Shown: positions 6,445-13,900, counted from the stretch's first letter. The stretch is 15,838 nt of DNA from an uncultured Novosphingobium sp. (GCA_938005655.1 CALLNA010000111.1:1-15838), one strand, 5' to 3'. The notes: generated by a model not told the origin, from the letters alone. A program made the numbers and translations.

Positions 6445-7365
6445 TCACCCCTGCGGGATGGCCTCTGGGACGATGGTCCTGACGATGGAGGCGTCGAGGG
6501 CCTCGTAGTCGTGGAGGCCGATCACCTCGTAGAGCTCGGCCCGGGTCTGCATCTCCTCGACCATGTTGTGCGCGCCGCCGTCACGGGCGATCGCGGCATA
6601 GAGCCGGGCCTGGGCCTTGTTGGCGACACGCAGCGAGGAGACCGGCCAGATCACCATCTTGTAGCCCAGTTCCTCGAACTCGGCCGCGGTGTAGAACGGG
6701 GTCTTGCCGAACTCGGTCATGTTGGCGAGCAGCGGCACGCCGGGCAGGTCCTTGGCGAACTTGGCGAACATCTCGCGGGTGACGAGCGCCTCGGGGAAGA
6801 TCGCGTCGGCCCCCGCCTCGACATAGAGCTTCGCGCGGGCGACGGCAGCATCGTAGCCCTCGACCCCGGCGGCGTCGGTGCGCGCGACGATCACGATGTC
6901 GCGGCTGGCTTTCTTGGCGGCAGCGACCTTGGCCGCCATGTCCTCGGGCGGAACCAGGCCCTTGCCGTTGAGGTGGCCGCACTTCTTGGGGAGGATCTGA
7001 TCCTCGAGGTGCACCGCGCCGGCACCTGCCTCCTCGAAGGTGCGGACCATGTGCATGACGTTGAGCGCCTCGCCGTAGCCGGTGTCGCCGTCGACCAGCA
7101 GCGGCAGGCCCGACGAGCGGACGATCTGGCGGATGAAGAAGGCGACCTCGTCGACGGTGATGATCCCGAGGTCGGGCAGGCCCATCGAGGCGGTCATCGC
7201 CGCGCCCGAGAGGTAGAGCCCCTCGAAGCCGGCCTGCCTGGCCTGGATCGCCGCCTGGCCGTTGTGGGCGCCGGGCAGCCGGTAGATGCCGGGACGCGCC
7301 AGCGCCTCGCGAAAGCGCTGGCCCGCGCTCGTCCGCGGCAACTCATCGGCGACTAGGTAGGGCAT
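6445..7365 (-). CDS. prpB: 2-methylisocitrate lyase (isocitrate lyase/PEP mutase family)
   Basis: Cleaves 2-methylisocitrate to pyruvate and succinate, the last step of the 2-methylcitrate cycle for propionyl-CoA; cytosolic TIM-barrel enzyme. The 306 residues show YLSG (51-54), MGLPDLGI (61-68), Mg-binding LLVDGDTGYG (89-98; D92, D94), HLEDQ with E121, the lyase signature KKCGH (127-131) with catalytic Cys129, RTDA (162-165), FPEA (190-193) and NMTEFGKTP (215-223), plus MQTRAELYE (272-280) typical of PrpB. Other members of the superfamily, such as dimethylmalate lyase, share the Cys motif, but the C-terminal match and the PrpF neighbour favour PrpB. AGGAG lies 6 nt before the ATG. Downstream of prpF with a 68-nt gap; the partner genes prpC and acnD or prpD are not in the window. 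Confidence 0.88.
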   Translation of the reverse strand: MPYLVADELPRTSAGQRFREALARPGIYRLPGAHNGQAAIQARQAGFEGLYLSGAAMTASMGLPDLGIITVDEVAFFIRQIVRSSGLPLLVDGDTGYGEALNVMHMVRTFEEAGAGAVHLEDQILPKKCGHLNGKGLVPPEDMAAKVAAAKKASRDIVIVARTDAAGVEGYDAAVARAKLYVEAGADAIFPEALVTREMFAKFAKDLPGVPLLANMTEFGKTPFYTAAEFEELGYKMVIWPVSSLRVANKAQARLYAAIARDGGAHNMVEEMQTRAELYEVIGLHDYEALDASIVRTIVPEAIPQG

Positions 7366-7433
7366 GGCAGGCTCCTGAGACGGTTTTGCGGCCCTGTAAG
7401 TGGCCTAGGGGCCTGAGCGCAAGGCCGGGCGGC

Positions 7434-8642
7434 CTAGAACGCATCTCCCGGCACGCGGACCGATCCTTCCATGAGGATGCGGGCGCTGCGGCTCATGCTC
7501 GCCCTGGTGACGGTCCAGCGGCCATCGACCAGCTTCGCCTCCGCCCCGACCCGCAAGGTGCCGGAAGGATGGCCGAACCGCACTGCCCGGCGCTCGCCGC
7601 CGCCCGCGGCAAGGTTGACCAAGGTGCCGGGAACCGCCGCCGCCGTGGCGATGGCGACCGAGGCCGTGCCCATCATCGCGTGATGCAGCTTGCCCATCGA
7701 CAGCGCGCGGACCAGCAGGTCGATGTCCTCGGCCCTGACCGCCTTGCCGCTCGATGCGGTGTAGCCGGCCGGCGGCGCGACGAAGGCGATCTTGGGCGTG
7801 TGCTGGCGCTGCGCGGCTTCCTCCGCCGTCTCGATCAGGCCCATCCTCAGCGCGCCGATCGTGCGCAGCGCCTCGAACCGGGCGAGCTGGACGGGATCGC
7901 CGTTGATCGCCTCGCGCAGCTCGGTGCCGGTGTAGCCGATGTCGGCGGCATTGACGAAGATCGTCGGAATGCCGGCATCGATCAGCGTCGCCTGGAGCCT
8001 GCCGCCCGGCACGAGGTCCTCGGGCACGGCGAGTTCGTCCACCAGGTTGCCGGTGGGGAACATCGCACTCGCCCCGGAATCGTCGGCGCCGCCGTCATCG
8101 GCCGGATCGAGGAACTCCAGCACGATCTCGGCCGCCGGGAAGGTCACGCCGTCGAGTTCGAAGTCGCCCGTCTCCTGCACCGCCCCGTCCGTCACCGGGA
8201 CATGGGCGATGATGGTCTTGCCGATATTGGCCTGCCAGACCCGCACCGTGCAGATGCCGTCCACCGCCCTTGCCGGGTCGACATAGCCGGCATGGATCGC
8301 GAAGGCCCCGACCGCGGCCGAGAGGTTGCCGCAGTTGCCCGACCAGTCGACGAAGTCGCGGTCGATCGCGACCTGGCCGAACAGGTAGTCGATGTCGTGG
8401 CCCGGCCGCGTGCTCGGCGAGACGATCACGGCCTTGCTGGTGCTGGAGGTCGCGCCGCCCATGCCGTCGATCTGTGCGCCGTAGGGATCGGGGCTGCCGA
8501 TCACCCGTGCCAGCAGCCGGTCGCGCGGCGCGCCGGCCACGCGGGCCGGCTCGGGCAGGTCCTCCAGGCGGAAGAACACCCCCTTGCTCGTTCCACCGCG
8601 CATGTAGGTGGCGGGGATGCGGATTTGCGGGGCTGGGGTCAT
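7434..8642 (-). CDS. prpF: PrpF family isomerase (2-methylaconitate cis-trans isomerase type)
   Basis: PrpF converts trans-2-methylaconitate, made by AcnD, to the cis isomer needed in the 2-methylcitrate cycle. Fold: two diaminopimelate-epimerase-like halves. The 402 residues begin IPATYMRGGTSKGVFF (9-24) and contain MGGATSSTSKAVIV with Lys70 and DWSGNCGNLSAA with Cys104. These correspond to the active-site Lys73/Cys107 described for the Shewanella enzyme. Also visible are MFPTGN, GIPTIFVNAADIG and GHPSGTL. The start is supported by GGAG 8 nt upstream. The same family includes LigU (4-oxalomesaconate tautomerase of protocatechuate 4,5-cleavage, known from sphingomonads), so the substrate is not certain. 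The adjacent, co-directional prpB makes the methylcitrate role more likely. Divergent from cobQ over 126 bp. Confidence 0.85.
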   Translation of the reverse strand: MTPAPQIRIPATYMRGGTSKGVFFRLEDLPEPARVAGAPRDRLLARVIGSPDPYGAQIDGMGGATSSTSKAVIVSPSTRPGHDIDYLFGQVAIDRDFVDWSGNCGNLSAAVGAFAIHAGYVDPARAVDGICTVRVWQANIGKTIIAHVPVTDGAVQETGDFELDGVTFPAAEIVLEFLDPADDGGADDSGASAMFPTGNLVDELAVPEDLVPGGRLQATLIDAGIPTIFVNAADIGYTGTELREAINGDPVQLARFEALRTIGALRMGLIETAEEAAQRQHTPKIAFVAPPAGYTASSGKAVRAEDIDLLVRALSMGKLHHAMMGTASVAIATAAAVPGTLVNLAAGGGERRAVRFGHPSGTLRVGAEAKLVDGRWTVTRASMSRSARILMEGSVRVPGDAF

Positions 8643-8768
8643 CAGGCAGGCTCCGAGATGGCGGGCGCTCGCCCCCTATTGCCGGTCTCGCGGGCGATTG
8701 CCAGAGCCAAGTCGGCGGCAACATGGTCCGGTTTGCCTTGCCCGCGATATCCTGAGATAGGCCCGCGC

Positions 8769-10238
8769 ATGACCGCGCTGATGTTGCAAGGGACCGGCTC
8801 CGACGTCGGCAAGTCGGTGCTCGTCGCGGGGCTGTGCCGGGCGCTGCCGACCCGCGGCCTGCGGGTCATGCGGTTCAAGCCGCAGAACATGTCGAACAAC
8901 GCCGCCGTCACCGTCGACGGCGGCGAGATCGGGCGAGCGCAGGCGCTCCAGGCCCTGGCCTGCCGGGTGCCTCCGCACAGCGACATGAATCCCGTGCTGC
9001 TCAAGCCCCAGGCGGACATGACCTCGCAGCTCGTCGTCCACGGCAGGGTTCGCGGCACCCTCGGCGCGGACAACTTCCGCATGGGTCGCGGCGCCCTGCT
9101 CGGCGAGGTGCTGGAGAGCTTCGCGCGCCTGCGTGGCCAGTGCGACATGGTGATGGTCGAGGGCGCCGGCTCGCCCGCCGAGATCAACCTCCGCGCCGGC
9201 GACATCGCCAACATGGGCTTCGCGCGGGCGGCGCGGGTTCCGGTCGTGCTGGTCGGCGACATCGATCGCGGCGGGGTGATCGCCGCGGTGGTCGGGACAA
9301 AAACCGTGCTCGATCCGGCCGACGCGGCGACGATCCGCGGCTTCATCATCAACAAGTTCCGCGGCGATCCCGCGCTGTTCGCCGACGGCTATCGCCAGAT
9401 CGAGGAGTTGAGCGGCTGGCCCGGCTTCGGCCTCGTCCCCTGGCTGCCGTCTGCCGCGCTGCTGCCGAGCGAGGACGCGGTGCGGCTGGAGCGGCCGTCC
9501 GACCCGGCAGACGGGCGCCTGGTGATCGCCTGCCCGATCCTGCCGCGCATCTCGAACTTCGACGACCTCGATCCCTTGAAGCTGGAGCCCGCGGTCGAAC
9601 TGGTCATGGTCCCGCCGGGCCGGTCGATCCCGGCTGAGGCCACCCTGGTCGTGCTGCCCGGCTCCAAGGCCAGCCTCGCCGACCTGGCGTTCTTGCGCAC
9701 GCAAGGCTGGGACATCGACATCGCCGCGCACCGGCGGCGCGGCGGCATGGTGCTGGGGCTATGCGGCGGCTATCAGATGCTCGGCCGCTCGATCGCCGAC
9801 CCGCTCGGCCTTGAGGGTCCGCCCACCACGGCTGCTGGGCTGGACCTGCTCGATCTCGATACGGTCCTGACCCCGGAGAAGACGCTACGCCCGGTGGCCG
9901 GCGAAGCGCTCGGCGCGTCGTTCCATGGCTACGAGATGCATTTGGGCGAGACCTCGGGCCCGGGCCTCGCCCGCCCCTTCGCCCGGTTCGCGGATGGCCG
10001 CCCGGACGGCGCGATCAGCCCCGACGGGCGGGTACTCGGGACCTATGTCCACGGCCTCCTCGCCGATCCCGCGCAACGCGCTGCGCTGCTGGCGAGGCTG
10101 GGCGCGACGGCGGTCGGGACCGACTATGAAACGGCGGTCGACCAGGCCCTCGACCGCATCGCCGAGGACCTGGAACGGCACCTCGACATCGACGCCCTGA
10201 TCCGCGTGGCGCGCGAAGGGCTAGCAGCTTCAGGGTGA
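8769..10238 (+). CDS. cobQ: Cobyric acid synthase (amidotransferase, CobQ)
   Basis: Amidates four carboxyl groups (b, d, e, g) of adenosyl-cobyrinic acid a,c-diamide using glutamine and ATP, a late step of adenosylcobalamin synthesis in the cytosol. The protein has 489 residues, normal for the family. The N-terminal dethiobiotin-synthetase-like ATPase has P-loop GTGSDVGKS (8-16), then RFKPQNMSNNA, MNPVLLKP and VMVEGAGSPAEINLR, GDIDRGGV. The C-terminal class I glutaminase carries VVLPGSKAS, GLCGGYQMLG with nucleophile Cys332, SFHGYEMHLG, and TYVHGL with His428. The start at 8769 gives the expected MTALMLQGTGSDVGKS N-terminus; the reading frame is open far upstream, but that part is antisense to prpF and not coding. 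The ribosome site is weak (GAGATAGG). No other cob genes and no cobalamin riboswitch are visible here. Confidence 0.95.
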   Translation: MTALMLQGTGSDVGKSVLVAGLCRALPTRGLRVMRFKPQNMSNNAAVTVDGGEIGRAQALQALACRVPPHSDMNPVLLKPQADMTSQLVVHGRVRGTLGADNFRMGRGALLGEVLESFARLRGQCDMVMVEGAGSPAEINLRAGDIANMGFARAARVPVVLVGDIDRGGVIAAVVGTKTVLDPADAATIRGFIINKFRGDPALFADGYRQIEELSGWPGFGLVPWLPSAALLPSEDAVRLERPSDPADGRLVIACPILPRISNFDDLDPLKLEPAVELVMVPPGRSIPAEATLVVLPGSKASLADLAFLRTQGWDIDIAAHRRRGGMVLGLCGGYQMLGRSIADPLGLEGPPTTAAGLDLLDLDTVLTPEKTLRPVAGEALGASFHGYEMHLGETSGPGLARPFARFADGRPDGAISPDGRVLGTYVHGLLADPAQRAALLARLGATAVGTDYETAVDQALDRIAEDLERHLDIDALIRVAREGLAASG

Positions 10239-10276
10239 CGGCAGGACGATCGGCGGCGCTCCGTCCTTCCGGCAGG

Positions 10277-10453
10277 TCAGTCCTTCTCCTCGTCCTTTCT
10301 CCGCAGGCAGATCGACAGCGCGAAATCGGCGTAGGCGCTGGCCAGCGGCAGCTCCGCCTTGACCATCGCGTCTATGGCCTGCCGCAGGTGGACGATCGCC
10401 CGCTCGACCTCCTGCTCGCGGGCGCTGCCACCTTGGCCGTGCTCTCCTCCCAT
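10277..10453 (-). CDS. Small helical protein of unknown function
   Basis: A predicted protein of 58 residues (MGGEHGQGGSAREQ...). I do not recognise a named family. A flexible Gly-rich N-terminus is followed by a predicted amphipathic helical hairpin, EQEVERAIVHLRQAIDAM then AELPLASAYADFALSICL, ending in a charged RRKDEEKD tail. The spacing of hydrophobic residues fits two packed helices, perhaps a small oligomer or a partner for a larger protein. The start at 10453 is chosen because a strong AGAGGAGG lies just upstream with a 3-nt gap; an in-frame ATG 10 codons earlier has no such site. It is convergent with cobQ and downstream of sodB, separated from sodB by an AT-rich spacer that carries a TATAAT-like -10 in the same direction (10537-10542), so it may have its own promoter. 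Confidence 0.55.
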   Translation of the reverse strand: MGGEHGQGGSAREQEVERAIVHLRQAIDAMVKAELPLASAYADFALSICLRRKDEEKD

Positions 10454-10508
10454 AAACCTCCTCTTGCTCGACTCAGCAAACAAGTCCCTTGAGGAATTTG
10501 AGCGCTAA

Positions 10509-10604
10509 CGGGGCGATTATCAACCGAATTGGAGTAATTATATTATTTCATATACACGGTTGACGAAATAAAGTTCCGCGCTAGAATTCGCGCCAATCGC
10601 CCCG
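10509..10604. repeat. 10-bp inverted repeat bracketing an AT-rich spacer
   Basis: CGGGGCGATT at 10509-10518 and AATCGCCCCG at 10595-10604 are perfect inverted copies separated by 76 nt. The sequence between them, especially 10521-10570, is strikingly AT-rich against a GC-rich background. Nothing in it looks coding. The role is unknown: hairpin-forming regulatory RNA, promoter region, or the remnant of a small mobile element are all possible. Confidence 0.4.
10560..10587 (+). promoter_or_regulatory. Candidate sigma-70 type promoter pointing into the sodB 3' end
   Basis: TTGACG at 10560-10565, a 16-nt spacer, and TAGAAT at 10582-10587 make a good match to the -35/-10 consensus on the plus strand. 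A transcript would begin near 10594 and run antisense into the 3' end of sodB. On the minus strand, TATAAT (complement of 10537-10542) could serve the 58-residue gene, but its -35 (CGTCAA) is poor. Confidence 0.35.
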
Positions 10605-10617
10605 CCGTCGGCTGGGC

Positions 10618-11241
10618 CTAGCCCTGCTGGTCGGCCCGGCTCACGCCCTTGCCGTCGAGGTTCGTGGCGGCGAAATCCCAGGCGAGCGCCTGGTTCAGCA
10701 CGGCTTCAAGATACTTCGGCCGCGCGTTGCGGTAGTCGATGTAATAGGCGTGCTCCCAGACGTCGACGGTCAGCAGCGGCTTGAGGCCGGCGTGGACCAC
10801 CGGGGTATCGGCGTCGTGCAGCGACGTGACCTTGAGCTTGTCGCCTTCCAGCACCAGCCAAGCCCAGCCGCTGGCGAAGTGGCCCGCGCCCTCTTCCGCC
10901 AGCTTCTTGACCAGCGCCTCGACCGAGCCGAAGTCCGCCGCGATCCGGTCGGCCAGCTCGCCCGAGGGCTGCTGCGCCTTGGGGGTCAGCGACTGCCAGT
11001 AGAAGCTGTGGTTCCAGATCTGCGCGGAATTGTTGAACAGGCCCTTGTCGCCCTTCTCGTGCGCGGCGCGGATCACCTCGGACAGCGACTTGCCTTCCAG
11101 CCCGGCCTTGGGAGCCAGCTCGTTGGTCTTGTCGACATAGGCCTTGTGGTGCTTGCCGTGGTGATACTCGAAGGTCTCGGCCGAGAGCGTCGCGCCGAAT
11201 GCGTCGGGGGCATAGGGAAGGTCGGGGAGAACGAAAGCCAT
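10618..11241 (-). CDS. sodB: Superoxide dismutase, Fe type
   Basis: Cytosolic enzyme that converts superoxide to O2 and H2O2. The 207 residues begin MAFVLPDLPYAPDAF, the usual SodB N-terminus. Metal ligands are H27 (EYHHGKHH), H78 (IWNHSFYW), D160 and H164 (DVWEHAYYIDY). Q74 in FNNSAQIWNH and the absence of Gln in the segment KVTSLHDADTP mark the Fe-type rather than Mn-type subfamily, although metal specificity from sequence is not absolute. The start at 11241 was preferred to an in-frame ATG 11 codons upstream because AGGAG lies 6 nt before it and it gives the conserved N-terminus. It lies 79 bp downstream of the Kef-type gene in the same direction; that spacer carries short repeats that could belong to its own promoter. 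Confidence 0.96.
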   Translation of the reverse strand: MAFVLPDLPYAPDAFGATLSAETFEYHHGKHHKAYVDKTNELAPKAGLEGKSLSEVIRAAHEKGDKGLFNNSAQIWNHSFYWQSLTPKAQQPSGELADRIAADFGSVEALVKKLAEEGAGHFASGWAWLVLEGDKLKVTSLHDADTPVVHAGLKPLLTVDVWEHAYYIDYRNARPKYLEAVLNQALAWDFAATNLDGKGVSRADQQG

Positions 11242-11294
11242 GTGAATCTCCTGCACTAAGGGGCATCTCCCCAATGCACGAACCGGCGATCCTC

Positions 11295-11320
11295 TCCCGC
11301 TATCTTTCGTTTCCCGCTAT
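11295..11320. repeat. Tandem 9-bp direct repeats upstream of sodB
   Basis: TCCCGCTAT occurs at 11295-11303 and again at 11312-11320, a 17-bp period, between the end of the Kef-type gene and sodB. A GGGG-N5-CCCC hairpin with TGCA on both sides (11252-11278) lies closer to the sodB start. The pair could be a two-site operator for a stress or iron regulator, or chance; no known consensus is recognised. Confidence 0.25.
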
Positions 11321-13093
11321 TTAGGTTTCCTTGGGCCCCGGCCCGTCGCGGCGCATGGTGATGATCCGGTCGCGCGCCGCGGTCATGTCGCCGGTCTCGA
11401 TCTGGACGCGCAGCCGCTCCTTGTCGCGGGCACGGTACATGGCCTCGGCGCGGTCGACCTGCTCCAGCCCGACGCCGATCCCGTCGAGCGCCAGACGCGC
11501 CATCTTCACCGCCGATTCCAGCACCTCGCGCACCACGTAGGTCGCGGGCGTGCCGCGCAGCTTGACCACGGCGCGCCGGTCGAAGGCGCGGACGTATATC
11601 GCGGCGTCGGGGAAGGCCTTATGCACCGCCTCGATCAGGTCCGCGCCGAGTTGGTCGCCGTCGATGCAGAACATGATGAGCTCGGCCTCGGCCGCGCCGG
11701 CCTGGCGCAGCACGTCGAGCCGGGTGCCGTCGCCGAAATAGACCTTGGCGCCGAAGTCGCGGGCGACGTCGATCATCTCGATGTCGGTGTCGATCAGGGT
11801 TACGGGCACGTCGCTGGCGATCAGCATCTGCGCCACGGTCTGGCCGAAACGGCCATAGCCGACGATCAGCGCATTGGCCCCGTCGCTGTGCGGACCCTCG
11901 CGGGTGCCGCTCGGCTCCGCCTGCGCCGCCTCGCGGAAACGCCGGGTGGCCATCATCAGGAACGGCGTCGTCGCCATCGAGAGGGTGACGACCGCGCCGA
12001 ACAGGCTCGCCGCCGCGGGATCGATCAGGAAGGCGTTCTGCGCCTGGGCGAACAGCACGAAGCCGAACTCGCCGCCCTGGCTCAGCAGCACGCCGAGCGC
12101 GAAGGCCCCGCGCCAGGTCACGCCGAAAGCCCGGGCGACCAGGGCGACGATCGCGGTCTTCACGACGATCAGCATCGCCGCCATGCCGATCACGAACAGC
12201 GGCCGCTCGGCGATGGCGTGGAGGTTCAGCATCATCCCGACCGACAGGAAGAACAGGCCGAGCAGGATCGAGCGGAACGGCTCGACATCCGCCTCCAGTT
12301 CATGCCGATAGGGCGAATCCGCCAGCATCACCCCCGCGACGAAGGCACCGAGCGCCGTCGACAGCCCGAGGAACTCCATCACCACGGCCGAGGCGATCAC
12401 GGTGAACAGCGCGGCGACGACGAACATCTCGCGCTCGCCGAGGTTGCCGATCAGGCGGAACAGGGGGCGGATCACGAAGCGTCCGACGGCGATCAGCCCG
12501 GCCACCGCCGCGACCGTCCACAGCGCGAGCTGCCAGCCCGGCGGCCCGCCGGCGTCGGCCGGATTGCGGCTCAGCGCCGCGACGATCGTGATCAGCGGGA
12601 TGATCGAGAGATCCTGGAACAGCAGGATCGCGAAGGCCCGCTCGCCGAAGGGCGTGCGCAGCCGGCCCGAGCTTTGCAGCATCGGCAGGACCTGCGCGGT
12701 CGAGGACAGGGCCAGCGGCAGGCCCCGCGCCAGCGCCGCGGCCGGGGGGAACCCGGCGGTCAGCGCGATCAGCCCGGCGAGCGCAAGCCCGCCGGCCGCG
12801 ACCTGGAGCAGGCCGAGCCCGAGGATGTCGCGCTTCATCTTCCACAGCCGCGCCGGGTTCAGCTCCAGCCCGACGACGAACAGCAGCAGGGTGATGCCCA
12901 GTTCGGCGACGCCCAGCTTCTCCTTGGCGTCCCCGACCAGCCCCAGCACCTGCGGCCCGACCACCGCGCCCGCGAGCAGATAGCCCAGGGTAGCGCCCAG
13001 CCCGAGCCGGCGGAACACCAGCACGAAGGCCAGCGCGAAGCCGAGCAGGACGAAGCCTTCCTGAAGCAGCGAGGTTCCGGCGGCGGAATGCAT
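11321..13093 (-). CDS. Kef-type monovalent cation:proton antiporter with RCK domain
   Basis: Inner-membrane CPA2 antiporter with a cytosolic nucleotide-binding regulatory domain, related to KefB/KefC, which let K+ out and acidify the cytoplasm during electrophile stress. The 590 residues match KefB/KefC length (about 600). The N-terminal 385 residues form many helices with GLELNP (75-80), LSSTAQVLPMLQ (129-140), LFQDLSIIPL (158-167) and the Kef loop HELEADVEPFRSILLGLFF (264-282). RCK_N at about 407-525 has NALIVGYGRFGQ (Gly-rich loop), an acidic strand end VTLIDTD, and VYFGDGTRLDVL as in KefC. The C-terminal 60 residues are charged and helical. Glutathione gating is inferred from similarity and not visible. 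No KefF/KefG partner gene is adjacent. An AGGT 8 nt before the ATG is a modest ribosome site. Located just upstream of sodB in the same direction; a shared stress role is plausible. Confidence 0.9.
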   Translation of the reverse strand: MHSAAGTSLLQEGFVLLGFALAFVLVFRRLGLGATLGYLLAGAVVGPQVLGLVGDAKEKLGVAELGITLLLFVVGLELNPARLWKMKRDILGLGLLQVAAGGLALAGLIALTAGFPPAAALARGLPLALSSTAQVLPMLQSSGRLRTPFGERAFAILLFQDLSIIPLITIVAALSRNPADAGGPPGWQLALWTVAAVAGLIAVGRFVIRPLFRLIGNLGEREMFVVAALFTVIASAVVMEFLGLSTALGAFVAGVMLADSPYRHELEADVEPFRSILLGLFFLSVGMMLNLHAIAERPLFVIGMAAMLIVVKTAIVALVARAFGVTWRGAFALGVLLSQGGEFGFVLFAQAQNAFLIDPAAASLFGAVVTLSMATTPFLMMATRRFREAAQAEPSGTREGPHSDGANALIVGYGRFGQTVAQMLIASDVPVTLIDTDIEMIDVARDFGAKVYFGDGTRLDVLRQAGAAEAELIMFCIDGDQLGADLIEAVHKAFPDAAIYVRAFDRRAVVKLRGTPATYVVREVLESAVKMARLALDGIGVGLEQVDRAEAMYRARDKERLRVQIETGDMTAARDRIITMRRDGPGPKET

Positions 13094-13144
13094 GAGATGC
13101 TACCTGCGCGATCGGGGCCTTGGGAGCAAGGGCGAGCCGCTGAT

Positions 13145-13176
13145 GGTGGGCAGCCCCCACCTCCCGTCGGGGGAGG
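13145..13176. terminator. Two overlapping hairpins after tetR
   Basis: GGTGGG/CCCACC (13145-13150 with 13156-13161) and CTCCC/GGGAG (13161-13165 with 13171-13175) lie between the tetR stop and the start of the Kef-type gene. No T run follows in either direction. They could terminate tetR transcription or stabilise its 3' end. The second hairpin is the palindromic repeat listed separately. Confidence 0.35.
13159..13176. repeat. CCTCCC/GGGAGG palindromic repeat, copy 1
   Basis: ACCTCCCGTCGGGGGAGG matches the copy at 13877-13894 at 15 of 18 positions, differing only in the three central bases. Both lie in intergenic DNA directly downstream of a gene on either side of tetR. This resembles the small REP-like palindromes found after genes in many alphaproteobacteria, but with two copies only the class cannot be assigned. 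Confidence 0.45.
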
Positions 13177-13225
13177 ATTACCGTTAGCCCCCTGTCTCGA
13201 CGATATGGGAGACCTACGCCCGCCG

Positions 13226-13816
13226 CTACCCCTCGCCCGCCGGCATCAGCGCGTCCAGCAGGCCTTCGACCCATTTCGCGGCCTCGGCGTGTCCTGCCGA
13301 TACCCCCAGCGCGCCTTCCATTATGAGCGCGCGTCCGATCCCGGTCAGGACCAGGGCGAGCGCCTCGGGCGGGCCGGCGAAGCGGGTCATGCGCTCGCCG
13401 AGCAGGCGCTCGAAGGCTGCGACCTGGCGGGCGCGGACTTCCTCGACATGGCGCGCGATCTCGGTGCGGATCGCCTTGCGGTGGTTGGCGAGCGCCATGG
13501 TCTCCAGCGCCAGGGCGGTCTGGCTGGTGTCGGTCATGGTCTTCCACAGCGCACGCAGCGGATCGGGCGAGGCCAGCGCCTCCTCCAGCCGCCGGTCGCC
13601 TTCCGCCGCGCCCTTGTGGTTGACCGCGAGCAGCAGGTCCTCGGTCGCCGGGAAATAATAGTGGACCAGGCTCGGCTTGAGCCCGGCCCGCGCCGCGACC
13701 CGCCGGGTGCTGGCCGCGGCATAGCCTTCCTCGAGCATCACCTGCTCGGCCGCCTCGACGATCAGCGCGCGTGTCGCCGAGCTCTCGGCCCCTACCCTGC
13801 GCGCGGCGTTTGCCAT
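13226..13816 (-). CDS. TetR/AcrR family transcriptional regulator
   Basis: One-component DNA-binding repressor of 196 residues. The N-terminal TetR_N helix-turn-helix spans about 14-62: TRALIVEAAEQVMLEEGYAAAS, recognition region TRRVAARAGLKPSLVHYYFP, then TEDLLLAVNHK. The C-terminal ligand domain is all-helical and divergent, so the inducer cannot be named. Start at 13816 with AAGGGG 9 nt upstream. It lies 107 bp downstream of the TonB-dependent receptor gene on the same strand, with a strong hairpin between, so it probably has its own promoter. In sphingomonads TetR regulators often sit beside receptors and catabolic genes; control of this receptor is inference. Confidence 0.92.
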   Translation of the reverse strand: MANAARRVGAESSATRALIVEAAEQVMLEEGYAAASTRRVAARAGLKPSLVHYYFPATEDLLLAVNHKGAAEGDRRLEEALASPDPLRALWKTMTDTSQTALALETMALANHRKAIRTEIARHVEEVRARQVAAFERLLGERMTRFAGPPEALALVLTGIGRALIMEGALGVSAGHAEAAKWVEGLLDALMPAGEG

Positions 13817-13871
13817 TGGTACGATCCCCTTGTCGGGGCGTGGCTATGCCGCAGAGGTCCTTGAAACACAA

Positions 13872-13900
13872 CGGCGACCTCCCGAAAGGGGAGGCCGCCG
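13872..13900 (-). terminator. Rho-independent terminator of the TonB-dependent receptor gene
   Basis: CGGCG-A-CCTCCC pairs with GGGAGG-C-CGCCG: an 11-bp stem with one A/C mismatch and loop GAAAG. Read on the minus strand, it starts 23 nt after the receptor stop codon and is followed by the T-rich TTGTGTTTC, as expected for an intrinsic terminator. The core is also copy 2 of the palindromic repeat. Confidence 0.6.
13877..13894. repeat. CCTCCC/GGGAGG palindromic repeat, copy 2
   Basis: ACCTCCCGAAAGGGGAGG, within the terminator hairpin downstream of the receptor gene. Same arms as the copy at 13159-13176, with AAA replacing TCG at the centre. Preserved arms with a changed loop suggest the stem is what matters, or that both derive from one repeat family. 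Confidence 0.45.

Noticed and set aside
7386..8768. N-terminal extension of the cobQ frame by 461 codons
   Set aside because: The extension is antisense to prpF and has shadow-type composition; the CobQ family starts at the ATG at 8769.
8643..8768. Cobalamin riboswitch before cobQ
   Set aside because: No B12-box-like GCCACTG or matching folded core is visible in the 126-bp prpF-cobQ spacer.
11621..13864. Plus-strand 747-codon frame across the Kef-type and tetR genes
   Set aside because: Spans two real minus-strand genes and the gap between them; translation is Gln/Glu/Arg/His-rich without motifs.
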